This document shows, piece by piece, positions 45,998 through 58,360 of a stretch of 64,000 nt of DNA. Under the pieces are notes generated by a model. It saw only the letters and a list, made by a program, of their open reading frames with translations. It searched no databases and was not told the DNA's origin. The position numbers and the translations under genes are program-made. The first letter of the stretch is position 1. Each line of letters begins with the position of its first letter. This DNA is from Dipteronia dyeriana. Its lineage: Eukaryota; Streptophyta; Magnoliopsida; Sapindales; Sapindaceae. The stretch lies in the NCBI GenBank assembly GCA_032871835.1, contig CM065295.1, forward strand, positions 69,062,687-69,126,686, read 5' to 3'.

Positions 45998-48272
45998 AAG
46001 GTTCCCTAAGAAGTGTGTGTCTAATAACCTAGAGGGTGATGAATATGTTTTGATCAAGTCAATTGTCAATTTTTCTTGATTAGTTAGTATTCAAAATTCA
46101 CCAAATAAAACAAACATACAACATCAAGCGTAAAGTGTGGAAATATAAATAACACAGGATGTATACGTGGAAACCCTCAAAATGGGAAAAACCACAGGCT
46201 GTTAAGTAAGTCACACTCGATCGTAGAAATCCACTATATGAGTAAAAAGTTACACCCTCAAGTGGTACTCGGACTCTCACTCTCGACAACCTCAAGCTAT
46301 GGTCACTACCACTCACCACTCTTGGTTCAATCCCAAGTGATATCCCATGATCCACTACTCTTGGCGTGAACACCTCCTACTCTACCCCTCGGGCCTTTTA
46401 CAGTGGATACCCGACCAATTGATTGCCAACCCACCCTTGGTTGCACGACTTCACTTGTTTATGCAACTTCACACTGAAGCCACAAGACTTTGACTCAATG
46501 AAGAGTATATGGTCTAAGTGTATATATGACACTATGCTCAAATGCAATTATGTGTAAGACCAAACACAAAATGCTTAACTAGATGTAGATAATGCAATTA
46601 AACATCCTAGTTATCAAACAATGCCTACATGCCCATACAAAGGACCCAATTAGATGTGTAGATAAAATATAACAACTTACTTGTCAATAAAAGTCCAACC
46701 AACACAAGTTGTCATAACAAATAATCAATGTCAATTTTACAATCAATGAGGCATAAACAATAATGTCTAAATGCAATGCATAAAGACTTAAATAGATATG
46801 GATATTCAATATTACAATCTAGTTATCAAACAAAGTCACTTCAACACAAGTTGTCAATAAACATGGCATGGTCAATAAATGCAATCATTAAATACAATAA
46901 ATATGACCTAATTAGCTAGAGGGCAAATATGTCCTAAATGCTAGCTATCACAATACAAACTCAAACATGCAAAGAAACTCATAATAGATGCAAAGAATGA
47001 AGTCCTAGCATTTAATCAACTAATAAACGCAATAAAAACGTCGTCTTGGAAAACATGAACAAATGATAAATATGAGATTTTTGTTCAACGTACCAAGTCA
47101 ATCAAAGATGAAGACTCATGTCTAAAGATGCTCAATATTGCATGAAGAATGATATGTTTTGGGTTTGGAGAGTTAATCAAGCTTTAAAGAAACTCTCTCT
47201 CTCTCTCTCACTCTAGAGTTCATTTTTGAGAGTCATATGATGAAGAAGATGAGTTAATGATGTATTTATAATGCCCAAGTGAAATGATACCGTTTTGGAC
47301 TTGGGAAACAAAGTCCCATCACAACTGTTGTGCATACCGTGACCTAGGAAAGTGTCCAGAGCACGGTCTATGCAGCATTGTATGGCTAGACAAGATTGCT
47401 GCCTAGGTCGCTGGCTAGGCATGTGCACCAAAAACGGTCTAGACCGCGGTACACGCTTGACAGCACAACAGCACAACAGCTCGAGCTTCGAGCGACCCAA
47501 AACATGACCAAACGACATCCAAACCTTTCGTATAGTATACCGTTTGAAAGGTATGAAAGTATAATTTCTACTCCAATTTACAAAACATGATTTGGATATC
47601 TGTAGAAATAGTTATGGTCATTTTAGTGACCAAAGGTCAGAAACAGACAACAACAGAGATACCCTATTTTTGTAGTCAATTTGGAGATTTCAAAACCAAT
47701 CCAAACGGTCATGAAATATTACGAATAATATACGGTTGGAAAGGTATGGGTGTCTAGTTTGTACAGAAAATTTTAAAACTCATTTTGAATAATTGTATAA
47801 AAAGATATGGTCATAAGACCATACAAAGGTCAGTTTCAAAAAACATTTAAATCATTGAAATACACTCTTTTGAAACTAGACACCTTACTCTATATAACCA
47901 AACCTAGATAAGAATGAGACATTCTCATATGGTCACTCAAAGCGCTAAAACAAGCACACCACTGTGCAAGCGCGAACAAAACACAATACCACACTTAAAT
48001 CTATAAATGAAGTGCAAGTGTGATTGTGAAGAGATGCACACATATAAACAATATCAACACAAATGCAATATCAACAAAGCATGCATGAGGTGTGTGTGTG
48101 TGCACGTAAACTCTTCAAGAGGCAAAGTCAAGTGAATATACATTTTGCTCTTGAAGACATGGAAATGCTTGGAAGCTTGCCAATGAGGACCGAAACTACC
48201 CATTATACAATCATCCCCAATGTGGTGTGGTTTGTCATGAAATAAGTCAATCATAAAATCGAGGTCATTACA
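45996..48272 (-). mobile_element. Solo LTR B, SIRE-related copia
   Basis: 2277 bp, TG...CA, target duplication ATTAT at 45991-45995 and 48273-48277. Homologous throughout to solo LTR A except for the central block, where it has CCGCGGT-type motifs (47330-47460) like the copia LTRs at 19128 and 39380. No internal sequence. Short open frames inside (46098-46373, 47213-47518 minus) are not genes. Confidence 0.88.
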
Positions 48273-48648
48273 ATTATTACATGAATGTTTTTAGTTCTAA
48301 TTGTAAATAAATTATTCTATAATATATATATAAGGGGCACTTTGGTCATTTGAAAATCTTGTCTCGTCTTGTCCTAACCATATCAAACGTATAACAGTAC
48401 AATTAATAGTTTAAAAAAATATTTTTTTTATATAAAAAAAACAAAATGAAAAACAAAAAAACAAAAAAAACAAGAATTTTATGTTTTTCAAATCTTTCAC
48501 TTTTAATATTGATTTTGTTATTTATTTATTTATTTTGTTTTTTTTTTCAAAAATAAAATGATAAATGGTTAACGAACACGTTTTCGAAATCGCTTTTGAA
48601 AAACAAAAACGAAAACGGACTGAAAAACAGTTATAGGACGGGGCCTTA

Positions 48649-49880
48649 TAGTTTATTTTGAAAACCTGTTTTGAAAACGATGGAAAAAAAACAAAAAAGT
48701 GTTTTAACTTTTTTGTTGTAACTTATAAATTAAAAACAAGTTTTATAAAAATATTTAACCAAACACTCTTAAATTGTTTTTTTTTAAAAAAAAAAAAACT
48801 AGAAAACTGTTTTTTAAAAACCAAAATTGAACACCACCAGACTTTTCATGATAAAGAGCTAGTCGATTGGTTATTTTGCAAGTCAACTAACAACGAAAGA
48901 TATTTATATAATATTTGGCAAAAAGTGAATATGCATGAAATTTTAAATAAACTTTTGATTTGTGTAATTGGTCCTAAAGATTTACATATATGTTTAAAAA
49001 AAAAATACAATTACGGTTGGGACATGGTTATATTAATTAGTCTCTATAAATACAATCTAGAATATTTTTCTCACTAACGGAGGGAAGTTACATATGGATT
49101 ACAACTCTCACAATCGGAGAGAGGGTTACTCTAATAAACCAAAAGAAAACTTCTCATATATACTGTAAAATGAGTATAATAAGATCCGAATCTTTGACCA
49201 TTAGATGTGAAAAGGGGTGTAGAATCATCTCTACTGAAAGATGATATATAAAATTTATATATATATATTGTTGATTTAGTGTTTTTTTTTATACTGTATC
49301 TATTAGGATTGGATATTTTTTATAAATAATTTTCATAATTATTAGAATTTAAATCGTTAACTTAAAAATTATTTAGCTAAATTTTAAATTTATATATCTA
49401 TTGACTGAGTTATATCCTTAAAGATATCTTGTTATTGTTGCCGTGCGAAGAAATGACAACAAATTATCTTGACTGAAAGAAATAGAAAAAACCTCTCGAA
49501 TCAATAGTTACTATTCTTAGATCTGAAGATACAAATTGGTTGTAAAGTAGTATAACATTAATTAATTGGTCAAATCATTACGTACAGGTACGTGACAGCG
49601 ATGCACTATTTTCTTTAAAAAAAAAAAAAAAGCCATGCACTGTCCAATCCATTCAATACATTGATTCATTGAAAATGACACAACAAATTTCTAGGATTCC
49701 CAAGAGGGGACCTGCTACTATACGCAGGAAAAGGTCGAGGTATGATACCAAGCATTTTGAAAATCAAACATAACCATTGGATTAAGAAAAATGTCAATCC
49801 AATGGTGGAAAAAATAGAAACAATTAAAATAAACTATTAACAAGCAACCGGTACACAGGTTAATTGAGAAAGCCTTTTTG
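48649..49880. other. AT-rich intergenic DNA
   Basis: No gene recognised. The open frame 48658-49077 (plus, 139 codons) is A/T-driven and Lys/Phe/Asn-rich, without family features. Confidence 0.35.
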
Positions 49881-49885
49881 TTTAG

Positions 49886-50657
49886 GTTCTGTTTGGTATT
49901 GCTTTTCCGGCTGTTTAAGGGGTTAAAAGTGATTCTGGACCTAAGACAGAGTGTTTGGTAAAATCACGGGAAAGTACTTTTGGTCACTTTTAGCTTCTTC
50001 CAACTGAGTTTTTGAGAAGCTACAAATACATGCTTTTGGATTTTAGCTTCTGCTTTTAGATTTTAGCTTCTGCTTTTAGAAAACGTGCTACAGTGATATT
50101 AAATGAAATTTTACTAACTTTCCAACTTTGTCCTTGCCTTTAATGAAATTTAACAAAAAAAATTGGATTTAAATTTCTGTAAAAAAAGATGTTGACATAA
50201 CTGTATAAAAAAAATTGGGATAATTAATTCAATAAAGTAGAATAAAAATGAAATAAAAAAATAAAGTAGAATAAAATAAATAAATAAATAAATATATAAA
50301 TGAGGTTAATTAATTAAATAAAGTAAAATAAAAAATAAGGCTAATTAATTTAATAAAGTACCATAATTATATAACACTTAACACTTAACACTTAACACTA
50401 AACACAAATAAACAAGAAAAATGTAAAGTATAGCACATTAGTAGATGTCTATATCATTTTAGTAATTTTACACACTCACAACACTTTTTATTTCAGTTTA
50501 CCAAACACATTGAAATTGCTTTTAGTTCTCACAGCACTTTTGAAAATCAGTTTACCAACACTCAGCTGATTCTTCCCACAATAATTCCAAAAGCAATTCC
50601 CCTCACAGCAATTTTAAAAACATTTCTCCCCACAACAAAGCAATACCAAACTGAGCA
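49886..50657. mobile_element. Short TIR element (hAT/MITE-like)
   Basis: GTTTGGTATTGCTTT at 49891-49905 is exactly repeated in inverted orientation at about 50637-50651. Adjacent subterminal sequence (AAAAGTGATTCTGG; AGCACTTTTGAAAATCAGTTTACCAA) is repeated in both orientations, as in plant hAT-type MITEs. No transposase and no convincing target duplication, so the outer limits are approximate. Confidence 0.6.
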
Positions 50658-51552
50658 ATACCCTCATCTTCTGCTTTCTCATTCAATGTTTCTCGGTCGT
50701 TTCAACCTCATCCATTTCAGACAAAAATCAAAACCAAGACAAAAATCAAATCCCAACCTTCAAAGGTATAAGCTGGATTGGGTCTCGAAGTTGGAATTAT
50801 TTGAACCTCAAACTCGATTTCTAAAGGTCTGTCTCTACCGCGTCTGTTGCTAGTTATAGATGTCATATCTCCACAGCCAGTCGAAGGAGATGGACATGGA
50901 GATCATACGTGGAGGAGTTAGATCTACTCCAATCAGAGGAGATCATCATCGATCTCATCCGCGTCTAGTCGATCTCCTCTAGTGACGGAGGAGTTTCATG
51001 CTAATAACGCCGACCTCCTTCGATTAGAGCAGACATTCCAACTCTCGCAGGAAGAGCCACCGCCGGCGGAGTTTAAGGTTTTGTATTTGTTTACAATGTT
51101 TACTGAAATTGCTTTTTGGAGTTTATCATTCAAGATTTCAGGAGTTCAAAGCTATTGATTTTTTTTTGGGGTTTGGTTTGTAATATTTTTTTTGTGGGTT
51201 TGTTGTGTAATGTTTGTAATTGTGTAATTTTTTTATGAGTTTGCTTTATGATGTTTGTATCTGTGTAGATTTTTTTTTTCTGAATTTGGTTTGGTTTTCT
51301 TTTCTTTTCTAGGTTTAATCTAGTATTCTGAATTTATTTTTCTGGGTTTGGTTTGGTTTTCTGTTTTTTTTTTCTGGTTTTGGTTTGATTTTCTGTCTTT
51401 GTTGTTTCTAGGTTTACTTAAACTTTGAATAATAAAACCACATTCGAGCTTTTGGTACAAGTTAAACACAAATTGTATTATTGTAGTAACTAGTTAAAAC
51501 TTTAATTGATTTGCCTTTGTATTGGTAATGACATTTCAGAAGTCATACAACA
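50658..51552 (+). other. Possible 5' leader of the GGCT gene remnant
   Basis: GC-richer and exon-like at 50670-51085, then a T-rich stretch to TGACATTTCAG at about 51540, which looks like the 3' end of a leader intron just before the GGCT start codon. No long open frame. The leader role is an inference. Confidence 0.4.
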
Positions 51553-51830
51553 ATGGTGTTCTGGATTTTCGGATATGGTTCCTTGGTGTGGAACCCTGGG
51601 TTTGATTATGATGAGAAATCATGGAATTCATTAATGACTACAAGCGTGTGTTTGATCTTGGTATGTTTTTTTTTCCTTTATTTGAACTTCTATAGAATTA
51701 GTTTTGTATTTCAATTACCTATGTTTTGTTTGTTTTTTTTTTTTTTGTGACAGCATGCATTGATCATAGAGACACACCTGAAAATCCTGCTAGAACATTA
51801 ACATTGAAAAAAATTGAAGGTGTCATCTGT
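51553..51830 (+). pseudogene. Gamma-glutamylcyclotransferase (ChaC/GGCT2 type), 5' remnant
   Basis: Exon 1 is 51553-51660 and exon 2 is 51754-51830, with GT-AG borders. Exon 1 begins [22 protein letters not shown], containing the YGSLVW substrate loop of ChaC-like enzymes, which cleave glutathione to 5-oxoproline and Cys-Gly in the cytosol. A 1-bp loss near 51618 shifts the frame; in the other frame the sequence continues [13 protein letters not shown]. Exon 2 reads [26 protein letters not shown], again family-typical. The next exons, including the catalytic Glu, are absent from the following 1.3 kb. Both the frameshift and the loss make it a pseudogene. Confidence 0.8.
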
Positions 51831-53174
51831 GTAAGTAGAGCCCATGTTTTTATGCGTGTTAAATAATTTCAGTAGTTTTTGCCATAGGAGAAGTTCATGT
51901 TTAAGAAAAACAAACTGAAATTCGGCTTTCTAAGATGTAATTTCAAACTGTTTTTTCATTTCTATGGTGTGTCTTTTTTGTAGTGATTTACTGTTGGAAT
52001 TTATCCTGCCACCAAATTCACTAATTGAAATTTTTTTAGAGTAAATAGAATTGTTATAAATTTATTTTTATTGGATTTATTTTGTTACATCCTTTCCTCA
52101 GTTCTTGTCAATACTTTACTTGAGGTAGACTTACTTTTGTTTTCATTTTCAGTGGTGAGATCTATTATGATGAATTGCCAACTAATTTCAATTAGAAATG
52201 AGATTTCTTAAACATTGAAATTTCAATGCGGTTATACAATGATTTTTTTAGTCTATTGAACTTTATTTAAAGTTGATTTTGAGTATATTAAGTTTTTTTT
52301 AGTATATTGGTTTAGTTGATCATTACCAATAATTTTACAATGGTTAATATCTCAACCTTTTAATTGAAATTTTGAGACTGTGTAGGGTGATGATTTTGAA
52401 ATCAAATTTCCAAAGGTGTTGAGGTAGAGTATAGAAGAGAGGCAATACAAGCTTTGAAATAGTTTGACGATAACAAAGCAAACAACCAGGTTTCTATTGG
52501 AGACCGATGAATGTTTTTGAATTGTTCATTACACTTTGTTTAACTTCAAGCAATTCAATACAGATTTTACAAATTTTAAATTGTTATTGTGATGGCATTT
52601 GATTTGAACTAAATATACCAAATACCATTATTGCAATTCAAATAAAAAGTAGACTCATTTTGTGTTCCCAAAGCGTTTATGGAAACTTTCTTTTAGTGTG
52701 ACTTTTGGCTCTTTTTGTGTGTGTATACACTTGAGGGCTTATAATGGTGTTGTGTATATGTGAATGGAGGTTTGGTAGCTGAATGGTGTAACTCCCTGAA
52801 AAAAAAGATACAACTCTTTTGTAAATTCTATCTGCTGTAATGTTAAGATGAATTTGTATTTTGGTGACGATGATATTTTGTATATTATTTTGTCGGAAGT
52901 AAAGATATATATGAGTTAAGAAAATAATTTAGGGTTTAATGGTGATGATCTTACCAATTTTAATTTTATTTTTACTACCGTCACAATTTGAGAAAAAAAA
53001 ATAGAAACTTTTAAAGATGATTAGTAAGTCTTTCATTTTAATCAATCCTTTTTCCTAAATTAATTATTGAAATTTACATACTATAATTATTCATAATTTT
53101 GCAATACATCCTTATATATATATAAGGGTGTATTGTTATTTTTTAAGCCAATTGGAGATGTATTATTACTCTTA
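51831..53174. other. AT-rich DNA, no recognised gene
   Basis: A short exon-like piece at about 52387-52490 (GVEVEYRREAIQALK in one frame, with stops) ends in CAG|GTTT but belongs to no family I recognise; it is not the missing GGCT exon. 52950-53174 is one copy of the duplicated AT-rich unit discussed at 61795-62000. Confidence 0.35.
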
Positions 53175-53179
53175 TTATA

Positions 53180-54073
53180 TGTCGTATGTGAATTTTACCA
53201 AGTATACATGTTATCAACAGGAAGGAGAAAATTGTCAGGTGGATACCCAAATAGGCACTCAGGAAATATCCTAAGAGGCATCATTAAAAAGAAGAAAACC
53301 CGAGTAAACCAGTAGCATGACAAGACCTACTCGGGATCAACTAAATTACTCCAAATCAATTAAAAGTACTCGGGGTAGACAAAAAATCACTTTCTACTCG
53401 GGCTTAAACGGCGATACTCGGGACCAACAAGTGTTATTCTTACTCGGGATAAATGCGACCTGAGTAAGAAACTTAGTGCTTAGTTTATACGGATTGAGTC
53501 ATAAAATACACGAAGATAGCCATCAGGAATCCCAAAGAGAACAGAATATTGAGCTAGAAGAATCCTCAGTCAGGAAATAACTTGATTTCGCTACAAAGAC
53601 TACATTCTTATAAGGAAACAAGTCCAAATAAAACTGCACTACTAGAGTCACATTCGATTTCCATAAGAGACTCCAAAACAGGAAAGAAGACAAATCAACC
53701 TCAAGCAAGTAACCGAATCACAATTAACTACAAAGATCTTGTATTACTTGTACAAAGCAGATTAGGGCTCTATAAACATATAAATAGACCCATAATCTCA
53801 TTCCAAAAGGGATATAGACAACATAACATACACAACAAGCAACAGAAAAATACAGAGAAAAAAGAGAGATCGAGAGCTTGTAAACATCATATTTTCATAG
53901 TGGATTTTGGCTTGGTTGATCCTTCAACCACCCGTGGACGTTTCTCCGGTCATCGGAGTTTTACCACGTAAAAATTGTGTCTTCATTACTCTCTCTGAAT
54001 CTTTTTCTCTTTGAATTAATAGCCGAAATCCAATCATTGTTGGCTTTTCTGACACAATCCAGAAATCGACGTC
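53180..54073 (+). repeat. 5' LTR of Tat element C (3' end clipped)
   Basis: 894 bp, TGTCGTATG...ATCGACGTC. The 3' copy continues with AACA, lost here at the deletion junction. TATAAATA at 53779-53786; several ACTCGGG motifs at 53320-53450. Confidence 0.9.
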
Positions 54074-54086
54074 GTCAGCGATCTTC
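54067..54086. other. Deletion junction with templated filler
   Basis: GACGTCGTCAGCGATCTTCA spans the join. Its first six bases are LTR, and all 20 bases equal the reverse complement of 56941-56960, the aORF exon encoding DVVSDLQ. Immediately after comes AGTCCCGAAGATTTTC, the end of integrase. Confidence 0.75.
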
Positions 54087-54679
54087 AAGTCCCGAAGATT
54101 TTCTATCCTTAAAATTACATATATATGTTCTTTTTTTTTCTAGTCAGGACAATATTAGTCATGATAAATATTAAACTGTAATTTGAATCTGTTGATTTTT
54201 GCAGTAATAAATAAAACTACTCGAAATTTTTGAAAGGAAAGCATCTAGCTCGGGATTTCCAATAGAAAGCATATGATAATAAGAACATTTGAGGAGCATG
54301 ATAATAAGAACATGCAAATAGAATTCTTGGGACCATCAAATCCCGAATGGGCGGAGAAGCTCGTAGGAGCATGCCAGCCGATCAGGGTCAAAATGACCTT
54401 CGCAGAAAGGCAAACCCGATGCACCAGACTCTGGAAAAATGCTCGGGACGCTATCAGGAGAAATTCCGGTGAAATGCGTAGCTGTGTTGAAGCAATTTTT
54501 TTCTTTTAAAAAAAAAGCTCAACGATTCGGCAAACCCTTGCACATAAAAACTGGGGAGACGTCCTTGGTATTGCGTAAGGACTCGAACGTATGATCATGG
54601 TGAGCCTTGATGTAATGTTCGGGTAGAAACCGGGTATGAAACACAAGTGTAAGCTTGCCTGTTTCAAGATGACTCGGTT

Positions 54680-55062
54680 AATAATAAAGAGTCAGTTTAA
54701 TAAGATATTTGGCAATTGAAGTCATTCGAGAATCAACCGGTTTAATAAGATACTCGGTTAGGTTACCCGAACATCGAAGAAGCCAGTTTAATAAGATACT
54801 TGGCAATTGAAGTCATTCGGGAAACAACCGATTTAATAAGATACTCGGTTAAGTTACCCGAACATTGAAGAAGCCAGTTTAATAAGATACTTGGCAATTG
54901 AAGTCATTCGCGTAACAACCGGTTTAATAAGACACTCAGTTAAATTGCCCGAACCTCGAAGAAGTCAGTTTAATAAGACACTTGGCAATTGAAGTCATTC
55001 GGGGAGTAACCGGTTTAATAAGATACTCGGTTAAGTTACCTGAACATTAGCCAGTTTAATAT
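54680..55062 (+). repeat. Tandem array of AATAAGATACTCGG motifs, element C
   Basis: About nine motif copies at 45-47 bp spacing (starting near 54690, 54738, 54783, 54829, 54875, 54920, 54966, 55012, 55047). CTTGG and CTCGG variants alternate strictly, so the real unit is about 92 bp: CAGTTTAATAAGATACTTGG, CAATTGAAGTCATTCGGG, GGTTTAATAAGATACTCGG, TTAAGTTACCCGAACATCG. It is more regular than the array in element B. Confidence 0.87.
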
Positions 55063-55212
55063 AGCACTCGGCAACAATCAGCAATAAACAGATCAAGACC
55101 ATTCAATTCAAAATAAAATAAGATTTTATTGCTTCTAAAAGAATGGTTACAGATCAAAGAGTGGTTTGTTACAAGTAAAAAATAAATCAGAATTTTCTAC
55201 AGTTCAACAAAA

Positions 55213-58194
55213 TTAAGGTTGCGAGGATTTCGAGCCTTTGCCAATACTCGGATCTGGCACCATATCGTACTCACGAAGCAGGCTCTCATTAGACGGCCAA
55301 GCGATATTGTCGACAATATCATCTTTTCACTGGCTGTAATCTTCACCCGGGACTGGCCCAACATCTGGGACTACACTCTCAACTGACTCTTGCCTTGCAT
55401 AAAAGGTCGAGAGAGAATGCTCGGACGGAATCTCTAAATGCATGGGATGGGGCTCTTTGCCTTGACTACGACAATAGGCTCTCAATTCCTTCAACTGAAT
55501 CTGAAGAGACTCCAAGGACCGGTCCACCTGATGTTTGATTGACAGCTCCCAATTAGCTCGAGCTTTCTCGGTCGCCCTATTCTTAACTTTGAAGAACTCG
55601 CCAACCGAAACTAACCAGCGTTGAAACTCCCGAAGAAGTAGGGCATCGTAAGCAGGGGATCTTCTAAAATGATCCACCCCTTGGACTTCAAGTTCCAACC
55701 TGGCCTCTCGGGATAGGGATTCAATTGTCAACACTTGTCGCTCCAGATCTTTGATTTTTTGGTCATATGCCGACCTTGACTGCTCCGCCTCCTGCTCGAA
55801 CTTAAGCACGGATTCTTTAGCAGAAGATAGGAGATGTTGAAGTGATGCAACATTCTCCTCTGCCAAAGATGCCTTCTCCTCAGCTTCAACCTACTTCGTC
55901 AGACAATGGTCGGTGAATATCTGTACAGAACCGACCTCCTGTTGATAAGCTTTTTCAGCTCGAACATGACCATCCTCACTCGTCTTCAACTGAGCCTCCA
56001 GATGCCTTATTCGATCAGCTTGATGTTGCTGCGTCTGAACTAACTCAACAAATTAGGCCACCATCTGTAAAGAGATATATTCAGAAATCTGACAGAAGAA
56101 AAACAATAGAGGAGTCGGGTTTAACTTACATAAGATGCACCGTTGAAAATATTTTGAAGACGTTCGGTCAGGAAACCATCCCTAAAGCCGCTCCAGCGGT
56201 CTTCCCCGATAAAAGCCCGATCGGAGGACATCTCCCGTAGCATATCCTGGGGAGAAAGGAATAAAGGAACCCCCGAGGGTTTAGCTCCCAGATTTCCAAA
56301 CTCGGGGGAAGGAGAAACCCTGTTTGGTTCTAAGGATGGAGAAGGAACCCCAGAAGGTTCAACCCCCATATCTCCAACTTCGGGGGTAGAAGAAGCCCTA
56401 CTCGGTTCTGAAGCGGCAACATCTACTGATGTACCAACGCTAACACTCGGGGCAATCTCATCTGTAACATCTTCATCACTGAAGTCGATAAATGAGACTA
56501 CCCGAGGAACTTTGAGAGGATGAGACGGTGAACTAACTGCCTTTCGTTTCTCACCCCGAGAACGATGGAAGTTAAGGTCAGCAGCAGGATCTTCCTGCGG
56601 ATCATCTCGAAAAGACTCAAAGAATTCGGTACCTGCAGACACTTGATCCGTCAAGACGTTACCACCGTCGTCGGCTACAAACCGCCCAACAGGCTCTTCA
56701 CCCGAGCCTTCATATTGCCTCTCCCTATTAACAGGCAGTTGGGTGTCAGTTGGCTCACTTTGACCACTCGGACCAGCATAATCATGAGTAGAAGGCTGAG
56801 CACACTGGTGAACGTACTCGGGGATCTGTTCCTCAGCAATATCGGTTTTCTCATCAAACTCGGGTGGAGCAATACCTTTATTGCCCTGACAGGAAGCTTC
56901 CTTTCTACTCGCTTGCAGAATCGCCTTCACCTGGCGAGCCTGAAGATCGCTGACGACGTCCGTATCGAACACTAGTAAAAAAAGAAGAAGATTCATGTTA
57001 AAAAAGAAAATAAAAAGAAGAAAAATACAATAGAAAGGGAGCCGGGTCACTTATATAGCCTGCGATGTCCCGAAATCTGTCTGAAGAAGCCGAGCTTTAT
57101 CAAATCCTCCTCTTTAAAAAGGTAGCTCTTGCTCCTCTTCTCTAGAGTACGAACAGCTGCCCGAGTCAGCCTCTTCAACTCAGAATCATTATAATCAATT
57201 ATTTTTCTGTTCCACACTTCGGGGGAACAGAAGAAACGGGGAACACTCAACACCGTTTGGGAATCCCTAGATCCAACAGTGACGTTGAGCTCGAGAGCCC
57301 CTCCAGCGAAAAACCAACTGTTATTCCAAAATTTGTTGGATGTAGGGAATCCCCATATGAAACCCTTCTTTTTGGGTCATCAGAGGTGTCGACCTCCCGA
57401 TTCACCTTTGCTCATTTGGGGACCCAGCCGTCCGATGGAGTAGATGCAAGAAAAAATGTCTCCGTCTTGCTAACTTGCCTCAGCGTAAAGAAATGCCTGA
57501 TTTCATTCGAGGAAGGCGGCGAAAGGTTCATTCGACTGAACATGTGCCACATGCACATCAAGACTTTATAACTATTCGTGGACAACGGAGCTGGGGCTAT
57601 CCCTGCTTCAGCCAAAAACCAGGCAATAAATGGTTGAAAGGGAAGTGTGACACCGCAGCATAGCATTGATCCATAAACCGCGACCATACCATCAAGAGGA
57701 TTCCATACGGCTCTATCCCCTGCAGGAACCAAAATGACAGAGTCAGGCAAGTCGAATCGGGAGCGGTATTTTTCTATTTCAGCTGGCCCGACCACATTCG
57801 GCTTAGTATCAAAGCCACTCGGGCGAGTATCAGAAAACGAAAGACGAGACGCCCTATACACCTCATCAACGTCACCCTCGTTAACAGTCTGTTCCCTGTT
57901 CTGAACGTTGCTCTAGCCGTGCTTGTATACCTTACTTATGCTCTGATGTTTACCCATCCTTCAAAAAGATACCCTGTGATCAGAAATATCAGAATCAGAA
58001 CTATATGGAGAACTCGATACAGGGCTGAAAGTGACATCAGGGTGAAGCCCAGAAACATCAACCTCTAAGAATGGAGGTTCATCTATTTTGATATCCCCTA
58101 GTAATCGTTTAATGCAAGAAACTAACTGGAAATCCCCACGTTCTAATGCATCAAAAGCGATTTTAAAGAGACGATGATGAGAAGATGGCCCCAT
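55213..58194 (-). pseudogene. Antisense ORF (aORF) of Tat element C
   Basis: The best-kept copy. Start ATG 58194 (MGPSSHHRLFKIAFDALERGDFQLV), conserved in copies A and B. PF04195-like block 57790-57450: DSVILVPAGDRAVWNPLDGMVAVYG, CWFLAEAGIAPAPLS-type sequence, YKVLMCMWHMFSRMNLSPPSSNEIRHFFTLRQ. Next FCSPEVWNRKIIDYNDSEL (57235-57047). Then a long frame to 56121, starting FDTDVVSDLQARQVKAILQ, acidic and Pro/Ser-rich, with HRSRGEKRKAVSSPSHPLKVPR as a possible nuclear signal. Intron 56065-56129 (GTAAGT...CAG, 65 nt, phase 0). Last exon from ATG 56064: coiled coil, PAYDALLLREFQRWL, FFKVKNRATEKARANWELSIKHQVDRS, ending KSSQP at TAA 55213. Stops near 57958, 57911, 57409, 56054, 55898 and 55324 remain. 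Function unknown. Confidence 0.77.
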
Positions 58195-58352
58195 TAAAAC
58201 TAACCTTGAATTGAGATTGATGCAAGATCTTCAAACGGAGAATCGTGAACTTCTGGAGAAAGAAATATGGGTTTAAAGAAATATCTGCTGAAAATTGTTG
58301 AGAATAAACCAACGATGTCTCCCAGAGAAGAATTTAAAAAGGAGATGACACG

Positions 58353-58360
58353 AAACCCTA
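58353..58360 (-). promoter_or_regulatory. Telo-box upstream of aORF C
   Basis: AAACCCTA, 159 bp before the aORF start, at the same spacing as in element B. A TTTTTAAATTC stretch (58331-58345) between it and the ATG is the likeliest TATA-like sequence. Confidence 0.45.

Larger units (their letters stand above)
45287..48645. mobile_element. Harbinger-like non-autonomous element split by solo LTR B
   Basis: The left end GGACTCGTCCTGTAAGCG and the reverse complement of the right end GGCCCCGTCCTATAACTG are imperfect inverted termini, both continuing with GTTTTTC. Both ends are flanked by TTA (45284-45286; 48646-48648), the 3-bp target duplication of PIF/Harbinger elements. Without solo LTR B and its duplication the element is about 1.08 kb. 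It is AT-rich, has AAAATGAAAACG-type subterminal repeats and no transposase. Confidence 0.55.

Noticed and set aside
52387..52490. Third exon of the GGCT remnant.
   Set aside because: Translation in all forward frames lacks the WGAAY and RGG.EK..A..YL-type sequence expected after exon 2, and it has stops.
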